From JBEKZQ01 sp049509675 (GTDB lineage Bacteria > Planctomycetota > Planctomycetia > Pirellulales > Thermoguttaceae), in assembly GCA_049509675.1 (NCBI GenBank), contig JBEKZQ010000104.1:1-15394 (forward strand): a DNA stretch of 15,394 nucleotides. Reading direction: 5' to 3'. The notes beneath the pieces were generated by a model. It had not been told where the DNA came from and made no database searches. It was given only the letters and a program-made list of their open reading frames with translations. The position numbers were made by a program, and so were the translations under genes. Shown here in pieces: positions 1 through 7,667 of this stretch (positions are counted from its first letter, which is position 1; the number at the start of each line of letters is the position of its first letter).

Positions 1-62
1 GCCGCCCAAGACGTGTTCCGCCGGACGCTTACGCATTGTGATCTGGTGGCCGGAAGAGTAGC

Positions 63-76
63 ACAGTACACAGTAC
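63..76. repeat. Two tandem copies of the heptamer ACAGTAC
   Basis: ACAGTAC occurs twice without a break, six bases beyond the stop codon of the minus-strand SGNH hydrolase gene. It is the shortest of three heptamer repeats in this window; the others are at 10601-10694 and 15040-15060. Alone, two copies could be chance. The reason to record it is the shared period and shared position at gene ends. Confidence 0.5.
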
Positions 77-82
77 GAAAAC

Positions 83-1297
83 CTAATTGGCCACGAACTG
101 CATGATTCGCATCGCGTGGCCGGACCCTTGGGTCTTTGGGCTGATGCGGAGCACCAGCGTGTGCGGGCCGGGAGACAAATCGGTGCCCAACATAACCGTG
201 CGGGGATAGTGCAGTCCCTTGCTGAAGGCGTGCAGCAGGTTCACTTCCGTGGGCTCCCGGCCATCGACGCGGGCTTCCACCACGCCAGCGTCCGGACCGG
301 CAACAATATAGGCTCCCACCGCCGTGCCCGAGAACTTGAGGGTCAATTCCGCTCCCGGCTCGTCCGCGCAGAGCATGGGGATCTGCGTGAAGCAGCTTCG
401 CGTCGCGCCCTTCAGATCCTTCCACGCCGGCACAGCCAGCCGCCAGCCCTGCTTGACGGATGCCTCCTTCGGATCGACGAATCGCCCGTTGGCGTAGCAG
501 AGCGGGTCCAGCGGCTGCGGCGTCGGGTAATCGACCATCGCCGCGCTAGCCGCCGGCGGCACGCTCCACGCCCGGCTCATCAGCTCGTCGATCATCCCGG
601 CACAGATGGCGTTTCCGGGCGGGGCCGGGTGTACCCCGCCGAACTTCTCCCACGTCAGCTCACCCGCCGCGATCCGCTCCGTCACTTCCTTGGCCAGTTG
701 GATGGTCGAGATGCCGTAATGCCGGGCCACCTCTTCATGACTGGCGATCGATAACGGCACCTGGCCGGCGCGATAGGCATCCATCATGCCCGGGTTGACG
801 AAGTAGGTGATCACGATGTCCATCTTCGGGTTTTGCCGCCTTGCCTGGCGCAGGATGCCTTCCAGGCCGCGGATGCACTCGCGGCGAGTATGGTGTGCGT
901 CCTGGTCGTCGTTGACGGCGAACTCGATGAAGAACAGGTCCACCGGCCCCTTGCTGAGCACGTCGCTTTGGAGCCGGAACGCGCCGGTGGTCGAGCAGGT
1001 CGACGAGATGCCGGCGGCGGTGAAGACGAACTCCGTGGTGGGGAACCGCCGCTTGAGGATCCCGCAGACCATGGGCCGGTAGCCTTCCATCTCGGTGATC
1101 GAGCCTCCGATAAAGGCCACGTGCCCCTTCTTCGCCCGCTCGAATTGGAGGCTTGCGTTGGCCAGGCTGCCGCGGAGACAGATGTTCCCTTCGCGCGACA
1201 CCTTCCTCTCGGCGGCCTGTAAGACGGCCGCACCTCGTAGGTCGAGGGCCACGATTCCCACGCCGAGAAGCACCCCAAAGATCAAGTTTCGTTGCAC
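83..1297 (-). CDS. Secreted SGNH/GDSL-type hydrolase (probable esterase)
   Basis: A 404-residue exported protein. An uncleaved signal sequence (about residues 1-28, hydrophobic LIFGVLLGVGIVAL) precedes an SGNH fold. Block I is FIGGSIT with candidate nucleophile Ser66, a block II glycine lies in AAGISS, block III is FAVND with Asn129, and the block V histidine is His223 in GGVHP. The usual Asp three residues before that His (DxxH) is Gly220 here, so the triad may be a Ser-His dyad or use another acid. Residues from about 255 form a beta-rich C-terminal domain. I chose GTG 1297 because AGGAG (1311-1307) lies nine bases upstream; a TTG at 1306 would abut the AGGAG. Family members deacylate glycans or other esters; the substrate is not visible. 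It is divergent from the beta-helix gene at 1656. Confidence 0.85.
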   Translation of the reverse strand: MQRNLIFGVLLGVGIVALDLRGAAVLQAAERKVSREGNICLRGSLANASLQFERAKKGHVAFIGGSITEMEGYRPMVCGILKRRFPTTEFVFTAAGISSTCSTTGAFRLQSDVLSKGPVDLFFIEFAVNDDQDAHHTRRECIRGLEGILRQARRQNPKMDIVITYFVNPGMMDAYRAGQVPLSIASHEEVARHYGISTIQLAKEVTERIAAGELTWEKFGGVHPAPPGNAICAGMIDELMSRAWSVPPAASAAMVDYPTPQPLDPLCYANGRFVDPKEASVKQGWRLAVPAWKDLKGATRSCFTQIPMLCADEPGAELTLKFSGTAVGAYIVAGPDAGVVEARVDGREPTEVNLLHAFSKGLHYPRTVMLGTDLSPGPHTLVLRISPKTQGSGHAMRIMQFVAN

Positions 1298-1533
1298 GGC
1301 ATCCAACTCCTGACGATGTTCTCTCGTGACGCTGTTGTGTTGCGTTTCATCTTACGTTCCCAGGAGTTCGTCCTCAATGGCCGGCAGGCCGTTTCGCCAC
1401 CATCTGGCCGAATTGCCGGGCAAGTCGCCAGTTAGCCCGGATTATTCTACGCCTCTTCAGCGTCAAAGCGTTCTCCCGCTGATGGTGGGACTGCGCTGCG
1501 ATTGTCCCATCCCATTACGCCTACTCCGGTGAA

Positions 1534-1560
1534 TGACAAAGTGCAACTTGCACCCTGTCA
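1534..1560. promoter_or_regulatory. Candidate operator palindrome between divergent genes
   Basis: An interrupted inverted repeat: TGACA, two bases, GTGCAA, one central C, TTGCAC, two bases, TGTCA. Both arms match perfectly at 11 positions. It lies in the 358-bp gap between the SGNH gene (-) and the beta-helix gene (+), centred about 60 bp upstream of the TATAAT box of the latter, which would suit an activator. The rest of this gap shows no ORF with a ribosome-binding site. Binding by a regulator is inference. Confidence 0.4.
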
Positions 1561-1606
1561 TCCTGGGGTGACCTTCACAACCATAGCATCCCGATGGCCC
1601 GTGAAT

Positions 1607-1612
1607 TATAAT
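1607..1612 (+). promoter_or_regulatory. Candidate -10 box for the beta-helix gene
   Basis: A perfect TATAAT lies 44 bp upstream of ATG 1656, which would give a leader of about 37 bases. No convincing -35 element sits at 16-18 bp spacing; TTCACA at 1574-1579 is too far. An absent -35 fits an activator-dependent promoter, consistent with the palindrome upstream. Confidence 0.45.
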
Positions 1613-1655
1613 GCCGACATCGTGCCTGCCATGTCCCACCATCCAGGAGCCTGCC

Positions 1656-3815
1656 ATGAAACTTGCTTCGCATACATCGAGATTACCTCGTTTCGTCGCA
1701 CTTTGGCTGTCGCTTGTGGCCATGTCGGCCTTGGGCATCGCGCTTGCACGAGCGGCCGATACGGCGGGCGATCTTTACGTGTCGCCCCAGGGCAATGACG
1801 CCTGGTCGGGGCGACTGGCCGAGCCCAACGCGGCCCGCACCGATGGGCCGGTGGCCCGCATCGAGCGAGCCCAGGAATTGCTGCGGCAATTGAAAACGCA
1901 GCAAGCGCCGCGGCAGCGGCCGTTCATCGTGGCCCTCCGCGGCGGCCTCTATGCGCTGGAAAGGCCGTTGGCGTTCGGCCCGGCCGATTCCGGCGCCCAG
2001 CAGGCCCCGGTGATCTATTCGGCCTATGGCCGGGAGCGGCCGGTCATCAGCGGCGCAACGAAGATTGAAGGATGGAAGGTCGAGGCCGACGGCCGTTGGC
2101 ACGTCGTCCTGGAAGAAGTGAAAAAAGGCCGCTGGACGTTCGCCCAGCTTTTCGTGGGCGATCAGCGACGGTCCCGCCCGCAACTGCCCAAGCACGGCTA
2201 TTTTCACGTCGCCGGCGATCTGCCGCCCTCGCCTGCGCATCAAGGCAAGGGGCAGGACGGTTTCGTTTACGAAGGCGACGACCTGCGTCCGCAATGGGCC
2301 GACCGCGGCGACGTGGAAGTGCTCGCCTTCCACGAATGGTCGGCCTCGCGGCTGCCGCTGGCCTCGGTCGACCCGGCCAAGCACACGGCACACTTCGGCG
2401 GATCGACGCGGACGCTTGCATCCTATGGCACGTTCCACAAAGGCTACCGCTACCTGGTCATCAACGTTCGCGAGGCGCTCCGGGAGCCCGGCCAATGGTA
2501 CTTGGACCGCGCCAGCGGCGAGCTGACCTACATTCCGCTGCCCGGCGAAGATCCCGCCCGCACGGCCGTCTTCGCCCCGCGGCTCGAGCGATTGGTGACT
2601 TTCGAGGGCGACGTGAAAGGGCGGCACTGGGTCGAGCACATTCAGTTGCGCGGCCTGACCTTGGCCCATTCCCAGTGGACGCTCCCGCCCGGCGGCCAAA
2701 GCTTCCCGCAGGCCGAGATCAACCTTGAGAGCGCTCTCACGGCCCGCGGGGCCAGAAACATCGTCATCGACGGTTGCGCCGTGCGACACACGGGCGGCTA
2801 CGCCATGGCCTTCGGCGCGGGCTGCCGCGACAATCGCATCCAAAACTGCGAACTGGTCGACCTGGGCGGCGGCGGCATCGAGATCGGACATGCCGGCGGC
2901 GGCGACTGGAACGACCTGGGCCAAGGCGCGTCCGACCCCGATCTGATCACCTCGCATCATACCGTGCGACGGTGCCTGATTGCCCACGGCGGCCGATTGC
3001 ATCCCGCGGCCGTCGGCGTGTGGATCGGCCACTCCCCTTACAACGTCGTCGACCACAACGACATTTTCGATTTCTACTACACCGGCATTTCCGCCGGCTG
3101 GGTCTGGGGCTACGCGCCCAGCCAGGCCCATCACAACGACATCGGCCACAACCACGTCCATACCCTGGGCCAGGGCGTACTCTCCGACATGGGCGGCATC
3201 TATACGCTGGGCGTCTCGCCCGGCACGGTCGTCCACGACAACTGCTTCCACGACATCCAGTCGTTCAGCTACGGCGGATGGGGACTCTACACCGACGAAG
3301 GTTCCTCGGGCATCGTCATGGAGAACAACCTCGTCTACCGCACGAAAACCGGCGGTTTCCATCAGCACTACGGCAAGGAGAACCGCATCCGCAACAACAT
3401 CTTCGCCTTCGGCACGGAACAGCAGCTTCAGCGCACGCGCACGGAAGACCATCTTTCCTTTTTCTTCGAGCACAACATCGTCTACTGGAACAACGGCACG
3501 CCGTTGCTGGGCTCGAACTGGAACGACAACAACTTCCACTGCGACTGGAATCTCTACTGGGATGCCGGCGGCAAGCCGATCCGCTTCTTCGGCAATCTGA
3601 GCCTGCAGCAGTGGCAGGAGAAACGGGGGCAGGACCGGCAGTCGCAGATTGCCGATCCGCTGTTTGTCGACGCGGAGAAGCTGGATTTCCACTTGCGCAG
3701 CGACTCGCCCGCGCTGAAGCTCGGCTTCAAGCCGTTCGACGCATCCACGGCCGGCCGCGGCGCCGGGCCGGTGTTGACCCGCGATCTGCCGCCGGTGCCG
3801 AGGGCGTTTGAGTAG
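1656..3815 (+). CDS. Secreted right-handed parallel beta-helix protein, GH141-like
   Basis: A 719-residue exported protein. The start at 1656 has AGGAG (1645-1649) six bases upstream; an in-frame ATG at 1611 overlaps the TATAAT box and is less likely. A signal peptide (LWLSLVAMSALGIALARA) ends near residue 34. The mature protein opens with LYVSPQGNDAWSG (about residues 40-52), the usual opening of this class, followed by a beta-sandwich-like insert (about 100-300). A beta-helix follows with repeated Asn/His-rich turns such as HNDIF, HNHVH, ENNLVY and RNNIF. The stretch GGIYTLG...YGGWGLYTDEGSS...FHQHYGKENRIRNNI (about 513-585) recalls GH141-type enzymes, known for fucosidase and xylanase activity; this is recalled similarity, not a search. 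A polysaccharide-active enzyme is likely; the exact bond cleaved is unknown. Confidence 0.85.
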   Translation: MKLASHTSRLPRFVALWLSLVAMSALGIALARAADTAGDLYVSPQGNDAWSGRLAEPNAARTDGPVARIERAQELLRQLKTQQAPRQRPFIVALRGGLYALERPLAFGPADSGAQQAPVIYSAYGRERPVISGATKIEGWKVEADGRWHVVLEEVKKGRWTFAQLFVGDQRRSRPQLPKHGYFHVAGDLPPSPAHQGKGQDGFVYEGDDLRPQWADRGDVEVLAFHEWSASRLPLASVDPAKHTAHFGGSTRTLASYGTFHKGYRYLVINVREALREPGQWYLDRASGELTYIPLPGEDPARTAVFAPRLERLVTFEGDVKGRHWVEHIQLRGLTLAHSQWTLPPGGQSFPQAEINLESALTARGARNIVIDGCAVRHTGGYAMAFGAGCRDNRIQNCELVDLGGGGIEIGHAGGGDWNDLGQGASDPDLITSHHTVRRCLIAHGGRLHPAAVGVWIGHSPYNVVDHNDIFDFYYTGISAGWVWGYAPSQAHHNDIGHNHVHTLGQGVLSDMGGIYTLGVSPGTVVHDNCFHDIQSFSYGGWGLYTDEGSSGIVMENNLVYRTKTGGFHQHYGKENRIRNNIFAFGTEQQLQRTRTEDHLSFFFEHNIVYWNNGTPLLGSNWNDNNFHCDWNLYWDAGGKPIRFFGNLSLQQWQEKRGQDRQSQIADPLFVDAEKLDFHLRSDSPALKLGFKPFDASTAGRGAGPVLTRDLPPVPRAFE

Positions 3816-3830
3816 GTGGGCTATGGAAAA

Positions 3831-3884
3831 GTGCCCCAGGGGAGACTTGAACTCCCGCGCCTTAGCGCGACGTCAAGACTCGCG
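3831..3884 (-). pseudogene. tRNA 3'-end remnant (Leu/Ser-like)
   Basis: On the minus strand, 3856-3840 is a perfect T arm: stem GGGAG, loop TTCAAGT, stem CTCCC. It is followed by CTGGGGCA, which fits the 3' acceptor strand plus discriminator base; no CCA is encoded. Upstream, GCGC-TAAG-GCGC resembles the long variable arm of Leu or Ser tRNAs. No matching 5' acceptor (GCCCCAG on the minus strand) and no D arm occur within the next 100 bases, so the gene is incomplete. It starts 16 bp past the beta-helix stop codon. Amino-acid identity is a guess. Such ends can be left by integrases that target tRNA genes. Confidence 0.55.
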
Positions 3885-3925
3885 CGCCGGGCTATTGTTG
3901 CGCATTGCGTCCGCTTCGCGGCGGA

Positions 3926-3954
3926 TGGCGAGTACCGAGCGGCCCGGATATAAT
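3926..3954 (+). promoter_or_regulatory. Candidate sigma70-type promoter for the ThuA gene
   Basis: A perfect TATAAT at 3949-3954 is preceded, at exactly 17 bp, by TGGCGA (3926-3931), a three-of-six match to TTGACA. Transcription would start near 3961, leaving a leader of about 54 bases to ATG 4015. The -10 match is strong and the -35 weak. Confidence 0.45.
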
Positions 3955-4014
3955 GTGCGAAACCGATCAAGAGGCCGCGACGGCCGTCCGCAATCGCAAA
4001 AGGAGTACATCGCA

Positions 4015-4830
4015 ATGCAGGTTTTCCTACGTGCAAACGTCGTCTTGGCAGTCGTCTTGGCCCTCAGTGCAAGAACGTGGGCAGCGGAAGAGGGGGGCGG
4101 CAAGATCCGCCTTCTGATCCTCAGCGGCGCGAACAACCACGACTGGAGGGCCACCACGCCCGTGTTGAAGACGATGTACGAACAGAGCGGCCGCTTCACG
4201 GTCGACGTGGCAGAGAATGTTCCCGCCATGAAGGGTGCGGACTTCGCCCCCTATGCGGCGATTGTCAGCAACTATACGACCTATCCCGACGTGGCCGGTC
4301 ATCGTTGGCCGCCGCAGACGGAGAAGGCGTTCCTGGACTACGTCGCCGCCGGCCACGGTTTTGTCCTTTTCCACGCCGCCAGCACGGCCTGGAGCGACTG
4401 GCCGGAGTTCAGCGACCTTATCGGCCTGACCTGGCAGAAAAGTCAAAGCGGCCACGGGGCCCAGCACGTCTTCACGGTCGCGATCGTCGACCAGCAGCAT
4501 CCCGTGACCAAGGGAATGGCAAGTTTCCCGCACGTGCAGGATGAGCTTTATCATCGCCAGCAGCAACACTCCACCGCCCGCGTGCTGGCCACGGCCTACT
4601 CCGACAAGAAGACCAACGGCAGCGGCCGCAGCGAGCCGATGGTCGTGGTGACCGAGTACGGCAAAGGCCGCGTGTTTCATAATGCGATGGGCCATGACCC
4701 GCGACCGATGGCTTGCGTCGGTTTCCGCACGCTCATGTTGCGCGGCACCGAATGGGCCGCCACGGGCAAGGTGACGATCCCGATCCCCAGCCCCTGGCCG
4801 CAGTCCGCTCCGATTTCCGTTTCGCGGTAG
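4015..4830 (+). CDS. Secreted ThuA domain-containing protein
   Basis: A 271-residue exported protein. ATG 4015 follows AGGAG (4001-4005) at nine bases. The signal peptide is about residues 1-23 (VVLAVVLALSARTWA). The mature chain matches the ThuA family, a glutamine-amidotransferase-like fold: IRLLILSGANNHDW (31-44), YAAIVSNYTTYP (80-91), GHGFVLFHAA (113-122), HPVTKG (162-167), DELYH (176-180) and GRVFHNAMGHD (218-228). It lacks the Cys nucleophile of true amidotransferases, as is usual in this family. ThuA proteins are linked to trehalose and keto-sugar catabolism, but the planctomycete members have no settled reaction. The stop codon is one base from that of the convergent MEMO-family gene, leaving no room for a separate terminator. 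Confidence 0.88.
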   Translation: MQVFLRANVVLAVVLALSARTWAAEEGGGKIRLLILSGANNHDWRATTPVLKTMYEQSGRFTVDVAENVPAMKGADFAPYAAIVSNYTTYPDVAGHRWPPQTEKAFLDYVAAGHGFVLFHAASTAWSDWPEFSDLIGLTWQKSQSGHGAQHVFTVAIVDQQHPVTKGMASFPHVQDELYHRQQQHSTARVLATAYSDKKTNGSGRSEPMVVVTEYGKGRVFHNAMGHDPRPMACVGFRTLMLRGTEWAATGKVTIPIPSPWPQSAPISVSR

Positions 4831-4831
4831 C

Positions 4832-6091
4832 CTACCGATAGAACGCCGCGGCGGCGAAACTCACACAGGCCGTCTGATCGGGCTCCACGGCCTGGCCGTA
4901 GCTGAGCAGTTCCCCGCGGGCCGAACCCAGCACCTCGAGCATCGTGAAGGTGGGGGCCAGCCCGCAAATCCGGTTGCAGTCGTCCTGGCGGGCGACGTGC
5001 CGGAAGAAAGCGGCGCCGTCGCCGCGGCAGGCCAGTTCCAGCAGTTGGTGATCGTCGGCCGATTGAGCAGCCAGCCGCCGCTGGTCCAACAACTTGTCGT
5101 CGCCGAAGCGCGGTCCGATGTGGGCCAGATCGGCGCCGCTGATATAGCACACCTTTCCCCGGTGCCCGGCCGCGGCCGCGCGCACCGCCGCGCAAAAGGC
5201 CCGCCCCTCGGGGGCATCGACCGGCGCGGCGCCGTCGGTCAGGAAGTCGTGCAGCGAGCCGGCCAGCACGGGCACGATGGAGAACTTCCGCTTCCCGGCG
5301 AGCACGTGTTGCAGAAACAGCACCTGGAACTCGATCGAGTGCTCCGCGCGATGCGCCAATTCGTCGTCGAACAAGTTGACCTGGCGTCCCGCCGCGCTGG
5401 CAACCAGGTCGGCGGCCAGGTGGTCGATGAACCGCTGCGCCGTGGGAACGACCCCCAACGGCGTCTGGAAGTCTTTGCGCGAGACCGAGAACAGTTGGTC
5501 CATCTCCTGGTGGGCGGTCCCGAAGATGACGAACAAGTCGGCATCGCTGCGCGCGGCGATGGTCTGGTAGGCCCAGGCGAAGGCCGCGCCGCCGCGCTGC
5601 GGATCGATGTGCGGGCTGAGCACGCCGCGCAGCGCGGCCTGGCCGTGGGCCGGCGGCCTGATCGGCCCCGGGGCGCCGTCGCATGCCAAGAGCGCCGCCA
5701 ACTCCGCGGCAAGTTCCGCAGGGTCGGCCGCATAGGCGCCGCCGGCATGCCACGCCGGACGGATCGGGCTGCGCAGGTAGTTCTCCACCTGCTGCCGGCG
5801 GTGCTCCTGGAACCGCTCGCCGTCCAAGAGATGGGCCTCGTCCAGCCGGCCCACAATGGTGTGGATGTCGTTGCTCCCCACCGTCACGCCGGTCTTGGTG
5901 CGAAACTCCGCCTGGATTTGCCGCAGCGTGCGCCGCCCATCCATGAGCAGGGCCACGATCGCCGCCCCGCGCGGCAGCACCGTCGTGCGGCCGAAGCCCT
6001 CCGGATCACGAAGGGCCACCAGGTCGTCTTTCTCCGGCCCCACCGGCAAGACGTCCAACAGGCGCAGTCGCGGACGCGGCGGAACCGACAT
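4832..6091 (-). CDS. MEMO family protein (AmmeMemoRadiSam system protein B type) with N-terminal winged-helix-like domain
   Basis: A 419-residue protein without a signal peptide. Residues about 150-419 match the MEMO family: LSPHIDPQRGG (His161), FGTAHQ (His194), TPLG (210-213), AHRAEHSIEFQ (246-256), SGADLAHIG (His324) and RICGLAP (Cys376). The four metal-site residues of human MEMO1 (three His, one Cys) therefore appear kept, as His161, His194, His324 and Cys376. MEMO proteins resemble extradiol dioxygenases and bind metal; the bacterial role is unknown. Residues about 20-95 form an extra domain (TVLPRGAAIVALLMDGRRTLRQI...) that reads like a PqqD/RRE-type winged helix. AMMECR1 and the partner radical SAM enzyme are not in this window. 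The start lies 42 bp from the DUF1080 stop, so the two are probably co-transcribed. The site before ATG 6091 is only a G run eight bases away. Confidence 0.87.
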   Translation of the reverse strand: MSVPPRPRLRLLDVLPVGPEKDDLVALRDPEGFGRTTVLPRGAAIVALLMDGRRTLRQIQAEFRTKTGVTVGSNDIHTIVGRLDEAHLLDGERFQEHRRQQVENYLRSPIRPAWHAGGAYAADPAELAAELAALLACDGAPGPIRPPAHGQAALRGVLSPHIDPQRGGAAFAWAYQTIAARSDADLFVIFGTAHQEMDQLFSVSRKDFQTPLGVVPTAQRFIDHLAADLVASAAGRQVNLFDDELAHRAEHSIEFQVLFLQHVLAGKRKFSIVPVLAGSLHDFLTDGAAPVDAPEGRAFCAAVRAAAAGHRGKVCYISGADLAHIGPRFGDDKLLDQRRLAAQSADDHQLLELACRGDGAAFFRHVARQDDCNRICGLAPTFTMLEVLGSARGELLSYGQAVEPDQTACVSFAAAAFYR

Positions 6092-6133
6092 CGATCAGGC
6101 CCCCCGGCCAAAGCGACCCGTGCATCGCCCGGC

Positions 6134-6850
6134 CTACTTCTCCTCCGTTTCGGCGGGCTTCAACTCGGCCGCCGCGAGCTCGCGCAGACGGATGTTCCGC
6201 ACGGCCCCCTTGGTATACCAGGTGCAAACGCCCAGGGGACACGACAGGTCGCATTCCATGCGGACCCCGAACTTGTGCCCTTCGCGCTGTTGGTTGACGA
6301 CCTGCTTGCCGTCGAGCCAGGCCTCGATCTTCGCGTCGCTCACGCGGATCCGCAGCGCGTACCAACGCTTGTCCTCGAACTGCTGGAAGCTGGTGGTGGG
6401 GTTCTCCGAAGCGTCGAAATGGTCGACGCACGACAGGCCCATGACGGTGCCGCCCCAACCGCCCACCACCAGGCTGCAAAACTCCTTGCCCACCGGGAAG
6501 GTGGTGGTGCAAAAGAAGTCGTGTCCGTCCACGCGCATGCCCTCCAGCGTCAGTTCGTAATTCGTGCGCGGGTACTTGCCGCTCCAGGTGATGCCTGTCA
6601 TGGAATCGCCGCGTTCCAGCACGATCGTGCCATCCTTGACCAATACCTTCCCCTCGCCGCCGAACTGCGTGGCCTTCCAGCCGGCAAGGGTCTTGCCGTC
6701 GAACAATTCCTTTCCCTGGGCGGCCTTCTTCTCCTGCCCAGCAGCGGGCGGACCGCCCGGCGCCGTCGCGGCGGCAAACAGGACCCAACCCAGGCATGTC
6801 AAACCAGCCGCAAAGCGGCAACGAAAACGGCGATCAGGTTGTGAAAACAT
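6134..6850 (-). CDS. Secreted DUF1080 (3-keto-disaccharide hydrolase-like) protein
   Basis: A 238-residue exported protein. ATG 6850 has GGAG (6862-6859) at eight bases; an in-frame ATG at 6904 lacks a site and would put an Arg-rich tail before the signal peptide. The signal (Arg-rich start, then AAGLTCLGWVLFAAATA) ends near residue 38. The mature chain opens with the DUF1080 hallmark ELFDGKTLAGWKA (48-60) and runs as a concanavalin-like beta-sandwich with NYELTLEGMRV, CSLVVGGWGG, WYALRIRVSDAKIEAWLDGKQV and a closing GAVRNIRLREL. Cysteines at 114, 125, 141, 200, 204 and 209 could form disulphides. Members of the family hydrolyse 3-keto-disaccharides; whether this one does is not shown. It is the first gene of a likely unit with the MEMO-family gene. 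Confidence 0.87.
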   Translation of the reverse strand: MFSQPDRRFRCRFAAGLTCLGWVLFAAATAPGGPPAAGQEKKAAQGKELFDGKTLAGWKATQFGGEGKVLVKDGTIVLERGDSMTGITWSGKYPRTNYELTLEGMRVDGHDFFCTTTFPVGKEFCSLVVGGWGGTVMGLSCVDHFDASENPTTSFQQFEDKRWYALRIRVSDAKIEAWLDGKQVVNQQREGHKFGVRMECDLSCPLGVCTWYTKGAVRNIRLRELAAAELKPAETEEK

Positions 6851-7219
6851 GTTTCGTGCTCCGAAGACGGTTGCGGGACGTAAAAAACGGCGACTCCTCT
6901 GCATGGGCCGCCGATGCCCATTCTATCTCGCCCAAGAAAGCGGGGCAACAAAGAAAGCGGGCCAACGTGTTTCCAAGACCGGTCCGGGCAACTACATCAT
7001 TGCTGTATCAAGCTTCCTTTGATGGTTGGGTGCTACCGGCGAGTTTTCGCCGGTCTTGCCATCTCCGTAGCCGGGTAGTATAGTTGTAGTAGCCGGTGGA
7101 CAAAATTCGGCTTCATGCCGTGTGGTCGCATGGTCTCACCCTACGACCCTATATCCATCGGTTATTTTTTGCGCGATTCCAAGGTCAGCGGCTTGTTCTT
7201 CGTATAGAAGACTCCGTGC
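6851..7219. other. Gene-free stretch with one hairpin
   Basis: This is the upstream region of the DUF1080 gene. No ORF with a plausible ribosome-binding site is seen on either strand. The only structure is a perfect 8-bp stem ACCGGCGA/TCGCCGGT with loop GTTT at 7035-7054. No T run follows it on either strand, so it does not look like an intrinsic terminator. A minus-strand TATACT (7082-7077) could be a -10 box, with a poor -35. Confidence 0.4.
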
Positions 7220-7385
7220 GCCAGGTGCCACTGGCTTGCCAGTGCTCTTCCCTGCCGGTTCTTGCAGCGGCGTGCCGCCAGAAACGTGTCCGCGCGCTGC
7301 TCGCCAGGTGCCACTGGCTTGCCAGTGCTCTTCCCTGCCGGTTCTTGCAGTGACGTGCCGCCAGAAACGTGTCCGCGCGCTGCTC
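7220..7385 (+). repeat. Tandem pair of 83-bp REP-like units
   Basis: Two head-to-tail units (7220-7302 and 7303-7385) differ at only two positions. Each starts with a hairpin, CACTGG-CTTG-CCAGTG (7229-7244 and 7312-7327), flanked by GGTGC and CTCTTCC. The remainder is a GC-rich tail containing CCGGTTCTTGC and GAAACGTGTCCGCGCG. A diverged third unit with the same hairpin and a recognisably similar tail lies at 13398-13485, and an inverted relative of the hairpin follows each locus. ORFs crossing the units simply repeat the same peptide in different frames and are not genes. Confidence 0.85.
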
Positions 7386-7452
7386 GCCGAAAATGTAATC
7401 CATCAGCACGATGGGAACAGCATTGCTTGGTTCCAAGGGCCGTTCGGACGAG

Positions 7453-7469
7453 CACGGGCAAGCCCGGTG
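7453..7469 (-). repeat. Inverted copy of the REP-like hairpin, imperfect
   Basis: GCACGGGCAAGCCC followed by GGTGGCA is the reverse complement of the hairpin class at 7229-7244, with stem CACGGG/CCCGTG and one extra G bulged in the right arm. It is preceded by CCGTTCGGA, and the same nonamer precedes the equivalent inverted hairpin at 13532-13547. The forward-unit then inverted-unit order is therefore the same at both loci. Confidence 0.75.
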
Positions 7470-7532
7470 GCATCCGGCGGATCGGCTGGGAGCGGTGTTC
7501 GCCGATCTTTGCCGCGGCCTCGGCCGAGGACC

Positions 7533-7561
7533 GCCGCCGGGCGGAGCTATCGCCCGGCGGC
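7533..7561. repeat. Perfect 11-bp GC-rich inverted repeat
   Basis: GCCGCCGGGCG, loop GAGCTAT, CGCCCGGCGGC. The stem has no mismatch and no T run follows. A separate 12-bp palindrome, CCTCGGCCGAGG, lies just upstream at 7518-7529. Both sit in the gene-free stretch and differ from the REP-like hairpin family. From memory, similar palindromes are common between genes in this phylum; that was not tested here. Confidence 0.6.
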
Positions 7562-7667
7562 TACGGAATTCACTGGCCGACGCTCGATGAGGATCTTTCG
7601 ATTGGCGGTTTGGTCAGGTAAGAGGCGGAGAAGCTTTTCTATTCCTGCCCTCCGCTTTGAAAACAAC

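Noticed and set aside
1683..3692. Open frame of 669 codons on the minus strand, opposite the beta-helix gene
   Set aside because: It is low-complexity (Val, Ala, Asp, Gly runs), has no plausible start site and mirrors the third codon positions of the plus-strand gene, which has clear family motifs.
4997..6844. Open frame of 615 codons on the plus strand
   Set aside because: It spans the antisense of both the MEMO-family and DUF1080 genes and the gap between them. It is Arg/Ala/Gly-rich with no motif, as expected of an antisense frame in GC-rich DNA.
7220..7385. Possible CRISPR array
   Set aside because: Two near-identical 83-bp units abut directly, with no unique spacers and no cas genes nearby.
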